Source of the DNA: Lachnotalea glycerini
Lineage (GTDB): Bacteria > Bacillota > Clostridia > Lachnospirales > Lachnospiraceae
Reading direction: 5' to 3'
Assembly: GCF_003201285.1 (NCBI RefSeq)
Contig: NZ_QICS01000002.1
Location: forward strand, 372,001-436,000
DNA length: 64,000 nucleotides
Both the position numbers and the translations under genes were made by a program. Below the pieces are notes generated by a model that saw nothing but the letters and a program-made list of their open reading frames with translations, did not search any database and was not told the origin of the DNA. Each line of letters opens with the position of its first letter. Positions within the stretch are counted from its first letter, which is position 1. Shown one piece after another: positions 47,331-56,696 of this stretch.

Positions 47331-48083
47331 ATGGACGAAGCATTAGTAGATGAGATATTGAAACGTGTACTAGAAGCAATGAAAGACAGTCAAGAACCGC
47401 TTAATGCAGATGAAAAAGACAATAAGGAAAAAATTTTAATTCTGTCCCCCGAGCATCAAGAGGGATGTCATGAAATATTGGAAAATCCTGAATTGTTAAA
47501 GTATTATCAGATGGAATGTGCACTTACTAAAAATTATGATTTGGATCTTAACGAGTATCAGGCAGTTATTCTATGCAACTTAACGAATACCTTATTAGGC
47601 AAGTTGTGTGGAGGAATTTTTGATTCACCGTTTCTGAATCTGGCATCTCAGGCAATCCTAACTGGAAAAAAGATTTATATTCCTAAACAAGAAGTTGTAA
47701 TTTATCAATATAAAGATAGTGCGCCAAAGGCTTACTATAAAATGATGCTTGATAAAATAAGCTTTTTACAGGAATCTGGTATTTCATTTGTAGATCATGA
47801 TCAGCTTTTGAATATCCTAGAACAAAGGGATGCAGATGCTAAAAAGATAACTGAGCAGGTTAATCCTGCAAAAGCGAAAGTTACATCAGAAAAGCCGGTG
47901 GTAATTGACAAAAAAATTATTACAGAGAAGGATATTGAAAGAGCATATGAAAACGGTGCGGTTTTTATATGTATTTCTAAAAAAAGTATTCTAAGTGACC
48001 TGGCTAAGGAATATGCGAGAAAAAGAAATATAGAAATTCAAAGAAGTGAATGCTGTTCAGGAAATGCGGGGTTAAGCCTATGA
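47331..48083 (+). CDS. Ethanolamine-utilisation-associated protein of unknown function
   Basis: A 250-residue protein of a type that recurs in Firmicutes eut loci. The N-terminus MDEALVDEILKRVLEAMKD is an amphipathic helix like encapsulation peptides. The middle (AVILCNLTNTLLGKLCGGIF, KKIYIPKQEV) resembles a flavoprotein-like Rossmann domain. The C-terminal part (ITEKDIERAYENGAVFICIS) may be a second small domain. No catalytic residues can be assigned. Its ATGA overlap with eutN shows coupling. Confidence 0.75.
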   Translation: MDEALVDEILKRVLEAMKDSQEPLNADEKDNKEKILILSPEHQEGCHEILENPELLKYYQMECALTKNYDLDLNEYQAVILCNLTNTLLGKLCGGIFDSPFLNLASQAILTGKKIYIPKQEVVIYQYKDSAPKAYYKMMLDKISFLQESGISFVDHDQLLNILEQRDADAKKITEQVNPAKAKVTSEKPVVIDKKIITEKDIERAYENGAVFICISKKSILSDLAKEYARKRNIEIQRSECCSGNAGLSL

Positions 48084-48397
48084 AAATCGGTATAGTAATA
48101 GGCAATGTCTGGTCTACCAAGAAAGAGCAGAAACTTTCAGGACTTAAGTTGCTTATTGTCCAGCCCATAAATATTGTGGACGGTTCAACGAACAGCAGTC
48201 CGATAATTGTAGCAGATATCATTGGAGCAGGACGGGGAGAAATTGTTATTATTGCTGGTGGAAGTTCTGCCAGAAAAGCTGCCGGAGACTCGGAAATACC
48301 AGTGGATGCTACTGTTGTCGGTATTGTAGATGGAAGTGATATTGATAGTAGCTTAATTAATGAAAAGCAGGAGGAAAATATATGTTCCAAGAATTAA
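48080..48397 (+). CDS. eutN: Microcompartment vertex protein EutN (BMC-P pentamer)
   Basis: Pentamer that caps the shell vertices. ATG 48080 overlaps the upstream stop (ATGA). The 105 residues have the EutN/CcmL beta-barrel: MKIGIVIGNVWSTKKEQKL, GAGRGEIVIIAGGSSAR and DATVVGIVDG. It overlaps the start of eutH by 16 bases. Confidence 0.96.
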   Translation: MKIGIVIGNVWSTKKEQKLSGLKLLIVQPINIVDGSTNSSPIIVADIIGAGRGEIVIIAGGSSARKAAGDSEIPVDATVVGIVDGSDIDSSLINEKQEENICSKN

Positions 48398-49608
48398 TTG
48401 ATAATATTACAAATATTAGTGTTTTTACGGATAGCTTTAGTGATTGGATATCTAGTCTTTCCATCAATAAGGTAATCATATTTATTATGATGATTTTTAT
48501 GATTGTAGGAGCAGTAGATAAGATTCGCGGTAACAAAAAAGGATATGGAGAACAGTTTGATGAAGGATTTAATGCGATGGGTCCTTTGGCTATTGCAATG
48601 GCGGGTGTAGTAGCAGCAGCACCAGTTCTTGCTATTGTGTTAAAACCTATTATCGTACCTATTTATAATTTAGTTGGTGCGGATTCTTCAATGTTTGCAA
48701 CCACACTTTTAGCCTGTGATATGGGTGGATATCCACTGGCTATGCAGTTGGCAGCTAATGAGTCTATTGGAAATTTTTCCGGATTAATATTAGGAACTAT
48801 GATGGGTCCTACAATTGTTTTTACGATTCCGGTAGCTCTTTCTATAATTAAAAAGGAAGACAGACCATTTCTAGGTGCAGGTATTCTTGCAGGTATGATT
48901 ACGATTCCAATTGGATGTATCGTAGGTGGTCTTGCAATGAATATGACACAATACAAAATTGGTTTTGGTACAATATTAGTCAACTTGATTCCTGTTATTA
49001 TCATAGCAGCTCTTATTGTAGCAGGACTTTGGTTTGCACCACAGAAGATGATTAATGGATTTAATAAATTCGGTACCGGAGTTACTGTATTGATTACAAT
49101 ATTTACAGCAATTGCTGTATTTGAGTACCAAACAGGTATTAAGTTTCCGTTGATGAATATTATGGTGGAAGAAAATGCAGACGGCGTAATTCCTTTAGAG
49201 TCAGGTCTATTAGTATGTGGACAGATCGCTATTGTATTAATCGGAGCGTTTCCTATGGTAAAATGGATTACAAATACTTTCGGTGGCGCATTGAAAAAAG
49301 TGGGCTCAGCGCTTGGTATGGATGAGAATGGTTCAGCAGGACTGGTTGCCAACCTTGCAAATAATATTGCGATGTTTAATATTATGGGAGATATGAATCC
49401 AAAAGGAAAATTATTAAATGTAGCATTTGCTGTATCGGCTGCTTTCGTGTTTGGTGATCACTTAGGCTTTACGGCAGGAGTGAATTCAGAGATGATATTC
49501 CCAGTTGTTTTAGGTAAACTGGTAGCTGGTATTACTGCGCTTATTTTGGCTAATGCTCTTGCTCCAATGCTTCTTTCAAAAATTCAATCAACCAAGACAG
49601 AAGAATAA
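48382..49608 (+). CDS. eutH: Ethanolamine transporter EutH
   Basis: Inner-membrane ethanolamine permease, needed mainly at low pH or low substrate. The 408 residues form about ten to eleven hydrophobic segments, with family stretches MAGVVAAAPVLAIVLKPII, LACDMGGYPLAMQLAAN, GMITIPIGCIVGGLAM and FVFGDHLGFTAGV. AGGAGG precedes the ATG inside eutN. Confidence 0.96.
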   Translation: MFQELIDNITNISVFTDSFSDWISSLSINKVIIFIMMIFMIVGAVDKIRGNKKGYGEQFDEGFNAMGPLAIAMAGVVAAAPVLAIVLKPIIVPIYNLVGADSSMFATTLLACDMGGYPLAMQLAANESIGNFSGLILGTMMGPTIVFTIPVALSIIKKEDRPFLGAGILAGMITIPIGCIVGGLAMNMTQYKIGFGTILVNLIPVIIIAALIVAGLWFAPQKMINGFNKFGTGVTVLITIFTAIAVFEYQTGIKFPLMNIMVEENADGVIPLESGLLVCGQIAIVLIGAFPMVKWITNTFGGALKKVGSALGMDENGSAGLVANLANNIAMFNIMGDMNPKGKLLNVAFAVSAAFVFGDHLGFTAGVNSEMIFPVVLGKLVAGITALILANALAPMLLSKIQSTKTEE

Positions 49609-49631
49609 GTAGTAAAAAGGAGAGTAGGACA

Positions 49632-50072
49632 ATGAATATAAGTGAAGAAATGATCAAACAAATAGTGGAAACGGTATTAAAGGAATCTCTTGCAGATAAA
49701 TACCAATCCAGTGAAGAAAAGGAAAAGGATCCAAGCGGAATCATTCTAATAAAGTCAGATAAGATTAAATGTGAACCTTTTAGTGACACACCAGGAGTTA
49801 AGCTAAAGGATGTGGTTACGCTTGAGGAGGCTCCAAGAATGGGTGCCGGAATTATGGAATTGGATCATACCAGTTTTGAATGGACACTAACTTATGATGA
49901 GTATGATATGGTGATAGACGGAGAATTAGAAATTGAGATTGATGGACGTGTTGTAATCGGACATCCGAACGATATTATTTATATTCCGAAGGGAAGCCAT
50001 ATACATTTTCAAACAAAATCGACAGCAAGATATGCATATTTTGTTTACCCTGCTGATTGGCAGTCACAATAA
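49632..50072 (+). CDS. eutQ: EutQ, cupin-fold ethanolamine utilisation protein
   Basis: The 146 residues have an N-terminal amphipathic helix (SEEMIKQIVETVLKESLAD), a short linker and a C-terminal cupin domain (MELDHTSFEWTLTYDEYDMV, PNDIIYIPKGSHIHFQTKS). Salmonella EutQ has been reported to have acetate kinase activity, which would complete ATP formation from PduL's acetyl-phosphate. It is the last eut gene; a terminator follows. Confidence 0.93.
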   Translation: MNISEEMIKQIVETVLKESLADKYQSSEEKEKDPSGIILIKSDKIKCEPFSDTPGVKLKDVVTLEEAPRMGAGIMELDHTSFEWTLTYDEYDMVIDGELEIEIDGRVVIGHPNDIIYIPKGSHIHFQTKSTARYAYFVYPADWQSQ

Positions 50073-50103
50073 AACGAAAATATTAAAATATATATGCATG
50101 AAG

Positions 50104-50140
50104 AAGCGCCTCTTTACTTTCATAAAGTGGTGCTTTTTTA
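50104..50140 (+). terminator. Intrinsic terminator of the eut operon
   Basis: AAGCGCC-T-CTTTA pairs with TAAAG-T-GGTGCTT over a short loop (50104-50135), then six T. It is immediately followed by the group II intron remnant. Confidence 0.8.
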
Positions 50141-50143
50141 TGT

Positions 50144-50342
50144 GTGCGTGTGTCCAGCGAAGCTGGACCATGCCTGCAGGTGTAAGTCCGGTCACGGTAA
50201 TCGCCTACTCTATCAGGCATTAACAAAGGAAAATCTAAACCGTGCCTATAAAAAGGTAGCCAATAAAGGTGCTAGTGGGATAGATGAAGTTACAGTTGAA
50301 GAATGGGAAACTATATCAGAGAAAATCAGGAAACAATCATAA
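50144..50342 (+). mobile_element. Degraded group II intron fragment
   Basis: GTGCG at 50144-50148, the usual 5' end of bacterial group II introns, is followed by intron-like RNA sequence (CCAGC-GAA-GCTGG hairpin, GCAGGTGTAAGTCC). The following frame (about 50216-50342) reads LYQALTKENLNRAYKKV and NKGASGIDEVTVEEW, the N-terminus of an intron reverse transcriptase. It stops after about 42 codons. The catalytic RT domains, domain V and the 3' end are absent, and the distance from 5' end to RT is too short for a complete domain I, so an internal deletion is likely. Confidence 0.65.
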
Positions 50343-50367
50343 TTTCACTTAGAAACAGGTAAAACAA

Positions 50368-50433
50368 ACTGAAGAGAAACTCAAGAAATACTGAAGAGAA
50401 ACTCAAGAAATATTGAAGTGAAACTCAAGAAAT
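50368..50433 (+). repeat. Three 22-bp tandem repeats
   Basis: ACTGAAGAGAAACTCAAGAA plus AT at 50368-50389 and 50390-50411 are identical; the third copy (50412-50433) differs at two bases. They end six bases before the -35 box of the next promoter. Not CRISPR: no spacers. Confidence 0.85.
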
Positions 50434-50439
50434 ACTTTA

Positions 50440-50468
50440 TTGACAATCGTATATAATATTGTTATAAT
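50440..50468 (+). promoter_or_regulatory. Consensus sigma-A promoter of the NlpC/P60 gene
   Basis: TTGACA (50440-50445), 17-base spacer, TATAAT (50463-50468), a perfect consensus. The leader to ATG 50604 is about 130 bases and shows no clear terminator. Confidence 0.8.
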
Positions 50469-50603
50469 AAGCCTGTAATATATTTAACAATTATGTAACA
50501 ACTAGAAGTAATCTATTTTTAAATGATGCTTATATAGATAAAGTTTAATAGTCATGTGATTTTAATTCCCATAAATCAAATAAGAGTATATCGGAGGTTT
50601 CTA

Positions 50604-51692
50604 ATGAAGAAAATAGTGATTAAGGCAGCCAGTGTATGCGTTTTAAGTGCAGTGTTAGTAAATGGGTATAGTCTGGAAGCATATGCAAATGCGTTGAGTA
50701 GTACGCCAACTGCTGGAATAACAGTTGCTTTAGATAAATATTATGTAAGTGCACAGGATGGAGATTCTGTAGCCACAGAAATTGCATCCTTAACCGTACC
50801 GGAAGAGGAAGAATCCAGTAAAGAAGAAAAAACAGTGGAATCAGTTGTTAGTGGATATACAAATTTAGGAGTGGCTAATGTTGATACATACTTAAATATC
50901 AGGGAAGAGCCAAGTGAAGATGCAGAGATTGTTGGTAAATTGCCAAAGAATGCAGGCAGCGAGGTTTTAGAGGTATCAGAGGATGGTCAATGGTATCAGA
51001 TTAAATCAGGTAAGGTAACCGGTTATGTTAAGGCTGAATATCTATTAACAGGTGAAGAAGCGAATGCAAAGGCTGAAGAAGTTAAGACAGTTATGGCTAC
51101 CGTAAATACAACAACTCTAAAGGTTCGTATGGAGCCAAGTACAGAAGCAAAGGTTCTTACATTAATTCCAATCGAAGAAGAATTGGAAGTATTAGAGGAT
51201 AATGGTGAGTGGGTAAAAGTTACGGTCGATTCAGATGAAGGATATATTTCAAAAGATTATGTTAATATTTCTTATGAGCTTCCAAAGGCTGTAACAATTA
51301 CAGAATTAAAATATGGTGAAGGAGTGTCCGATGTCCGTGTATCTGTTGTTCAATATGCGAAACAGTTTTTAGGTAACCCATATGTTTGGGGTGGAACGAG
51401 TTTAACAAATGGTGCTGATTGTTCAGGCTTTGTTTTATCAATTCTTTCTAAATATGGAGTATCACTGCCACATTCATCGGCTTCACAGTCTACTATGGGT
51501 TCAGCAGTTGAATTAGGTAATGTTTTACCGGGAGATTTAGTATTCTATGGTAATGGAGGATCGGTTAACCACGTTGCTATGTATATCGGCGGTGGACAAG
51601 TTATTCATGCAAGCTCTGCAAGAACAGGAATAAAGATATCCAATATGTATTATAGGACACCGATTCGTGCCAGAAGATTTTTAAGTAACTAG
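50604..51692 (+). CDS. Secreted SH3/NlpC-P60 peptidoglycan hydrolase
   Basis: Cell-wall gamma-D-glutamyl-type endopeptidase. ATG 50604 follows CGGAGG by 6 bases; a frame from 50556 has no site. The 362 residues have a signal peptide (about 1-28), an acidic linker, two SH3_3 domains (NVDTYLNIREEPSEDAEIVG; VNTTTLKVRMEPSTEAKVLT) and an NlpC/P60 domain with catalytic Cys273 in NGADCSGFV and His in VNHVAMYIG. Its own consensus promoter and terminator mark a monocistronic unit. Confidence 0.94.
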   Translation: MKKIVIKAASVCVLSAVLVNGYSLEAYANALSSTPTAGITVALDKYYVSAQDGDSVATEIASLTVPEEEESSKEEKTVESVVSGYTNLGVANVDTYLNIREEPSEDAEIVGKLPKNAGSEVLEVSEDGQWYQIKSGKVTGYVKAEYLLTGEEANAKAEEVKTVMATVNTTTLKVRMEPSTEAKVLTLIPIEEELEVLEDNGEWVKVTVDSDEGYISKDYVNISYELPKAVTITELKYGEGVSDVRVSVVQYAKQFLGNPYVWGGTSLTNGADCSGFVLSILSKYGVSLPHSSASQSTMGSAVELGNVLPGDLVFYGNGGSVNHVAMYIGGGQVIHASSARTGIKISNMYYRTPIRARRFLSN

Positions 51693-51721
51693 TATATTAA
51701 TCATTGTAATATTATAATGAA

Positions 51722-51773
51722 AGAGAGCGTCTCAACAGTCAGGTATGACTCAAGAGATGCTCTCTTATTTTGT
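51722..51773 (+). terminator. Intrinsic terminator between converging genes
   Basis: AAGAGAGCGTCTC pairs with GAGATGCTCTCTT, with T and A flanks, so it can serve both the NlpC/P60 gene and the converging minus-strand gene. Confidence 0.75.
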
Positions 51774-51782
51774 GTTTTAATG

Positions 51783-52172
51783 TCAATGCTCCTTTAAATT
51801 GACTATTTTTTCAAAAATCAAACCAATAAAGAACCAAAGAGGAGCATAATCAAGTCGTATCAATCCCTTGATATTATATTTGCATCGGCTATAATCCCAA
51901 GGGCACATGTTGTGTTTGCATAAAAGATAGCCAGTTGCATATTCTGCTGTAAAAATAGACATCATATAAACAATACCACGTACTAAAATATTGTCATTTC
52001 GAATAAAACGATAAATGGGAGCAAACAAGGACGCCATGCCGTAAATAGGAAACATCCATATGGAGGTATTTCCTATAAGTTTCATATCGCGCCTTCTAAA
52101 TTTTTCAAAGGCAGTCCATAAGATTTCTATGCACCAGCCAAAAATTCCGCAAATAATAAAATTCTTTTTCAA
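51783..52172 (-). CDS. CmpB-like membrane protein (putative ABC_trans_CmpB family)
   Basis: The only clear minus-strand gene. TTG 52172 is chosen because AAGGAG lies at 52186-52181 and the protein then begins MKKNFIICGIFGWCIEILWT; a longer frame from TTG 52244 lacks a site. The 129 residues have about four membrane segments and the family pattern SIWMFPIYGMASL, EYATGYLL, CPWDYS and IRLDYAPLWFFIG. Function is unknown despite the family name. Confidence 0.8.
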   Translation of the reverse strand: MKKNFIICGIFGWCIEILWTAFEKFRRRDMKLIGNTSIWMFPIYGMASLFAPIYRFIRNDNILVRGIVYMMSIFTAEYATGYLLCKHNMCPWDYSRCKYNIKGLIRLDYAPLWFFIGLIFEKIVNLKEH

Positions 52173-52408
52173 AATAAAAACTCCTTGTTTCAAGTAATGA
52201 AATAGCTTAATTACATTTTTCCCATTCATAGCAGATATATTCAATAAACATGTTTAGAGTACCTATAAGTTAGGAATTTCTTTTTATATTAGATTAATTA
52301 ATAGTAATTTATTTTACTAGTAGTTGAATTTGTATAAGGTTTAGTATAGAATAATACAAGAAGTTTTAAGATGTAGTACAAACAAAATATTTTATATAGG
52401 AGGAATTC

Positions 52409-52945
52409 ATGATGAATACAATTGAATGTATTAAATCCCGAAGGAGTGTCCGCAAATTTACAGATCTAACAGTTAGTCACAAAATTCTTGAACAAATCGT
52501 CGATGCAGCTTCTTTTTCCCCTTCTTGGAAGAATACTCAAATTTCCCGTTACGTAGTAATTGAAGATGATAAAATAAAACAAAGAATTATGGAATATGCT
52601 AATGAGCATAATAGAATAATCATTGCAGATGCAAAAACACTTGTTGTAGTTACCTATATTAAAAATCGAAGCGGCTATGAGCGAGATGGTTCATTTACTA
52701 CGAAAAAAGGAGAGGGCTGGCAAATGTTTGACGTCGGTGTAGCTAGTCAAACCTTTTGTCTTGCGGCTCATGAGTTGGGAATTTCGTCTGTTATTATGGG
52801 GATTTTTGATGCAGTGGAGATCGCAAAGATAATTAATCTACCACAAGATAGAGAAGTGGGGGCACTAATTGCGATTGGATATGAAAAGGAACATCCGATT
52901 GCACCAAAAAGAAAATCAGTGAATGAGCTGATCGAGTACAAATAG
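52409..52945 (+). CDS. Nitroreductase family FMN oxidoreductase
   Basis: The 178 residues start [15 protein letters not shown] (about 4-18), the FMN-binding signature, followed by [11 protein letters not shown] and a C-terminal IGYEKEHP. It is of the short Firmicutes type. AGGAGG precedes the ATG. It ends 12 bases before pyrB and may be co-transcribed; a role in pyrimidine synthesis is not implied. The electron acceptor is unknown. Confidence 0.88.
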   Translation: MMNTIECIKSRRSVRKFTDLTVSHKILEQIVDAASFSPSWKNTQISRYVVIEDDKIKQRIMEYANEHNRIIIADAKTLVVVTYIKNRSGYERDGSFTTKKGEGWQMFDVGVASQTFCLAAHELGISSVIMGIFDAVEIAKIINLPQDREVGALIAIGYEKEHPIAPKRKSVNELIEYK

Positions 52946-52956
52946 GAGGAAGAGGA

Positions 52957-53880
52957 ATGAGACATTTAATGAGTCCATTAGATTTTACTGTTGAGGAGTT
53001 AGATTACTTACTTGATTTAGCTAATGATATTGAAAAATATCCTGAAAAATATAAACGCGCCTGCGAGGGTAAAAAACTGGCTACCTTATTTTATGAACCT
53101 AGTACCAGAACTCGTCTTAGCTTTGAAGCGGCTATGATGAATTTGGGTGGCAATGTGTTGGGATTTTCCTCTGCTGCTTCAAGCTCTGCGTCTAAAGGAG
53201 AAAGTGTATCAGATACAATCAGGATGATTTCTTGCTATGCAGATATTTGTGCAATGAGACACCCGAAAGAAGGTGCTCCAGTAGTAGCCGCGTCCAAATC
53301 GTCTATTCCTGTTATTAATGCCGGAGACGGCGGGCATCAGCACCCAACACAGACAATCACAGATTTGCTTACCATACGTTCCCTTAAAGGGCGGCTTTCA
53401 GGCTTGACGATTGGACTTTGCGGAGATCTTAAATTTGGACGAACCGTTCATTCCCTAATCAATGCATTGGTTCGTTATGAAGATATAACCTTTGTACTAA
53501 TATCACCGGAAGAGCTTAAAATACCGGACTATATTAGAGAAGATGTATTAATTCAAAACAATATCAAATTCAAGGAGGTAGAACGTCTGGAAGAGGTAAT
53601 GCCTGAATTGGATTTACTTTATATGACACGAGTTCAAAGAGAACGCTTTTTCAATGAAGAGGATTACGTAAGACTAAAGGATCGTTATATATTGGATGCT
53701 AAGAAAATGGAGCTTGCAAGAGAAGATATGCTTGTGCTTCATCCACTGCCCAGAGTAAATGAAATATCTGTAGAAGTGGATAACGATACAAGAGCAGCTT
53801 ATTTCAGACAAGTTCAATATGGTGTTTATGCAAGAATGGCACTTATTTTGATTTTATTAGAGATCAGTGTTGATGCATAA
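52957..53880 (+). CDS. pyrB: Aspartate carbamoyltransferase catalytic chain
   Basis: Second step of pyrimidine synthesis. The 307 residues show the carbamoyl-phosphate motif [12 protein letters not shown] (about 48-59), HQHPTQ (about 128-133) and HPLPRVNEI (about 264-272). It is followed by the regulatory chain pyrI, so the enzyme is the B-type holoenzyme with allosteric control by nucleotides. Confidence 0.97.
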   Translation: MRHLMSPLDFTVEELDYLLDLANDIEKYPEKYKRACEGKKLATLFYEPSTRTRLSFEAAMMNLGGNVLGFSSAASSSASKGESVSDTIRMISCYADICAMRHPKEGAPVVAASKSSIPVINAGDGGHQHPTQTITDLLTIRSLKGRLSGLTIGLCGDLKFGRTVHSLINALVRYEDITFVLISPEELKIPDYIREDVLIQNNIKFKEVERLEEVMPELDLLYMTRVQRERFFNEEDYVRLKDRYILDAKKMELAREDMLVLHPLPRVNEISVEVDNDTRAAYFRQVQYGVYARMALILILLEISVDA

Positions 53881-53936
53881 ATTAAGTCATTAAATAAAAG
53901 TGACATAAATCTAAGTCAATTTGAAAAGGAGAAAAT

Positions 53937-54362
53937 ATGCTAAATGTAGGAAGTATTAATGAAGGTTTTGTGCTTGATCATATTCAAGCAGGAAAGAGTA
54001 TGGAAATATATCATAATCTTCAACTGGACAAGCTAGACTGTTGTGTAGCTATTATTAAAAATGCACGTAGTAATAAGATGGGTAAAAAAGATATACTTAA
54101 GGTTGAATGTAGCATTGATATGCTGGATTTGGATATTCTTGGATTCATAGACCATAACATTACAGTAAATATCATAAAAGATGCCTCCATCGTTGATAAA
54201 AAGGAGCTAAAACTTCCAAAACAAATTGTAAATGTAATACGTTGCAAAAATCCGCGCTGCATTACTTCAATTGAGCAGGAGCTTGAGCAGGTTTTCTTAT
54301 TGACAGATACAGAAAAAGAAGTGTATCGTTGCAAATATTGTGAAGAGAAATACGAAAGATAA
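53937..54362 (+). CDS. pyrI: Aspartate carbamoyltransferase regulatory chain
   Basis: The 141 residues contain the N-terminal nucleotide-binding domain (MLNVGSINEGFVLDHIQAGK) and the C-terminal zinc domain with four Cys: CKNPRC and CKYCEEKY. The zinc site joins it to PyrB trimers. It starts 57 bases after pyrB with AAAGGAG. Confidence 0.95.
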   Translation: MLNVGSINEGFVLDHIQAGKSMEIYHNLQLDKLDCCVAIIKNARSNKMGKKDILKVECSIDMLDLDILGFIDHNITVNIIKDASIVDKKELKLPKQIVNVIRCKNPRCITSIEQELEQVFLLTDTEKEVYRCKYCEEKYER

Positions 54363-54538
54363 CTTTTGGAATAGTAAGTTTGCTGCAATGAATGTGAAGC
54401 TAGATTGTATTGTGGTATCTATGTTAAAACAGCTAATTAACTTATGATATACTTTAGTCTTCATAGCTATTAAATTAAAAGAATGAAAAGGAAAGAAATA
54501 TAATAAAATGATACTAAAGATTAAAAAAGAGGAATAGG

Positions 54539-55702
54539 ATGTATCATTTATTATTTACATTACTGGCTTGTCAAGTAATGTCTAATTTAAATACTCCACG
54601 TAAAAGTACGATGGATGTAGGAATTGAAAAAGCACAAGTAAATGAATTTCCATACGAAATAGAAGTAGTTGCAAACAATTTAAATATACCATGGGCCTTA
54701 GCAGTTGATAATAGAAATGATATTTATTTTACTGAGAGAATTGGTAATATTTGGATAATAGAAGAGGGGGAGCTTTATAACAAACCTCTTTATACGTTTG
54801 ATTATCCCTTTCAAAGCACCAGCGAAGGTGGGCTTATGGGGATAGCACTAGATGAGGATTTTGAGAATAATGGATATTTATATGTGATGTATACTTATCG
54901 AGATCAAGGAAGATTAAATAATGCAATCGCCAGACTGGTAAGAACGAATCATGAGCTTATTTTTAATCAGGTTTTATTAGATAAGATACCTGGTGGGCGT
55001 ACGCACAACGGAGGAAGAATAAAAATCGGACCGGATGGCAAGTTATACATTACAACAGGTGATGCCGAGGTTCCTGAGCTTGCTCAAGATTTAACAAGTA
55101 TGGCAGGAAAAATTCTAAGAATTAATGTAGACGGTAGCATTCCGCTAGACAATCCATTTTCTAATTCACCGGTATACAGCTATGGCTTCCGAAATCCGCA
55201 GGGACTTGCTTGGGATACAAATGGAATACTTTATGCAAGTGAGCATGGAACAAATGCGAATGATGAGATTAACGTTATTGTTCCCGGTGGAAATTATGGA
55301 TGGCCGAATGTGCAGGGAGATAAAACACAAGACGCAATCAGTATACAAATGCCACTACTACAAAGTGGTGAGATTACTTGGGCACCTTCCGGAATGGATT
55401 TTGCTAATCAAGGCCCGTGGAAAGGGAAACTGATGGTTGCTAACCTTAGAGGAGAACAATTGTTGGTAATTACAATATTTGAAACGGAAGAAGGAAATAA
55501 AGAAGCTTCAGCAGAGGGTTGGTTGTATAGAGAGTATGGACGTCTAAGAGATGTAGTCAGAGGAAATGACGGTTCTGTTTACATAGCCACTAATAATAGA
55601 GATGGCAGAGGTAATCCAAGATTTATGGATGATAAAATTCTACGACTTGTATTAACCGAAAAATTTAGTGCATCATTATCCAAGGGTAAATATTTTCAGT
55701 AA
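54539..55702 (+). CDS. PQQ-type glucose/sorbosone dehydrogenase-like protein
   Basis: Six-bladed beta-propeller of the soluble aldose sugar dehydrogenase family (GSDH/YliI type). The 387 residues show LNIPWALAV (about 49-57), GGRTHNGGRIKIGPDGKLYI, YSYGFRNPQGLAWD and GGNYGWPN. A short hydrophobic start (MYHLLFTLLACQ) looks like a clipped lipoprotein signal with Cys11, shorter than normal. No PQQ synthesis genes are seen. A paralogous sugar-binding role without PQQ is possible. Confidence 0.8.
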   Translation: MYHLLFTLLACQVMSNLNTPRKSTMDVGIEKAQVNEFPYEIEVVANNLNIPWALAVDNRNDIYFTERIGNIWIIEEGELYNKPLYTFDYPFQSTSEGGLMGIALDEDFENNGYLYVMYTYRDQGRLNNAIARLVRTNHELIFNQVLLDKIPGGRTHNGGRIKIGPDGKLYITTGDAEVPELAQDLTSMAGKILRINVDGSIPLDNPFSNSPVYSYGFRNPQGLAWDTNGILYASEHGTNANDEINVIVPGGNYGWPNVQGDKTQDAISIQMPLLQSGEITWAPSGMDFANQGPWKGKLMVANLRGEQLLVITIFETEEGNKEASAEGWLYREYGRLRDVVRGNDGSVYIATNNRDGRGNPRFMDDKILRLVLTEKFSASLSKGKYFQ

Positions 55703-55720
55703 TACAGATATTGTATATGA

Positions 55721-56215
55721 GTACAGGTTTATGATATTGTTCCTGAATTTAGCGAGTTTAAAACTTTATTAGAGAGTATTTATCAAAAAGATAAGAGGGA
55801 GAAGTAAAAGTGGAAGCATACTCATATAAATGAGTTAATTGGCGAATATGGCTTTAGTATCAGTAATACAAAGTCAAATTATATTACCACTTCACAAAAT
55901 TATTGTACGGATATTATAGTTGAGTTTATATTAACAGATGTAGAGTATTCAGGCAAAATTCCAGATTCAATGGTAAATCATGAATACTTAAATTTATCAA
56001 ATGTATCTAGTACAGTAATATCGGATTTTTATGATGAATATGAAACAAGAATCATTGAAATTTTACGAAGTAGTAAAGGCAAGGAAATAGAAGATATTTC
56101 ATATTTGTTAGTACCTATTGGTGTTGATAATTTTGAGGTAAAGTTTGGTGAGAGAGCTGATTATAAAAAAAGGATTGAACTTGAAAAGTTAAAGGAAAGT
56201 TATAAAGTAATATAA
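55721..56215 (+). pseudogene. Decayed gene of unknown family with in-frame stop
   Basis: One reading frame gives protein-like sequence from 55721 (VQVYDIVPEFSEFKTLLES) through a TAA at 55805 and on to 56215 (KWKHTHINELIGEYGFSIS..., SNVSSTVISDFYDEYETRII). There is no start codon at the 5' end. The part after ATG 55970 (81 codons) could still be translated but has no ribosome site. I do not recognise the family; a soluble acidic protein is implied. Confidence 0.6.
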
Positions 56216-56696
56216 TAAGAATAAATTTTACTTGTAAAGTTATTCAGTTAGGTTCCTATAGAAATTCCAGCCTTTGTTGCTCATAATCAGATTGCCTATT
56301 TTATAACAGGGAGTTTCTTTTAAAAGAATTTGTGTAGCGGAATCATTAAATAACCAGTCGTCATGCCTGTTGTTTGAATTATAAACCATGATTATGAATA
56401 TCATCATATTTTTTAGAAAGATATTTCTGATTGGGATAGAAGTTTTATTTCTTTTCATAGAAAAAACTATGGTTTTTAAAGAAGAAAAAGAGAACAAAGC
56501 TAATAATGACCATGGATACCACGATTTTTACTGTAAAGAACTTTAGAGGCAGATATCAATAACTATCTACATAAGTGAAGGTATCCAACACTTTAGGTTA
56601 TTATCTTATTTTCTTGTATGATAACTTGAAAAGTAATAAAATGGTAACAAGGGAAATGTTGCAAAGGGGATAAAAAATAATTTAGTAGAACTTTAT
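56216..56696. other. Gene-poor gap in the decayed region
   Basis: A minus-strand frame of 85 codons (56240-56497) has no ribosome site and ends in a protein-like stretch (NDSATQILLKETPCYKIG), so it may be a relic. Nothing else supportable was found. Confidence 0.35.

Noticed and set aside
48663-49352. 229-codon minus-strand frame inside eutH
   Set aside because: Antisense to a well-conserved transporter; composition (Ile/Pro/Thr-rich) is typical of an antisense shadow.
50368-50433. CRISPR-like array
   Set aside because: Repeats are directly adjacent with no spacers, only three copies, and no cas genes.
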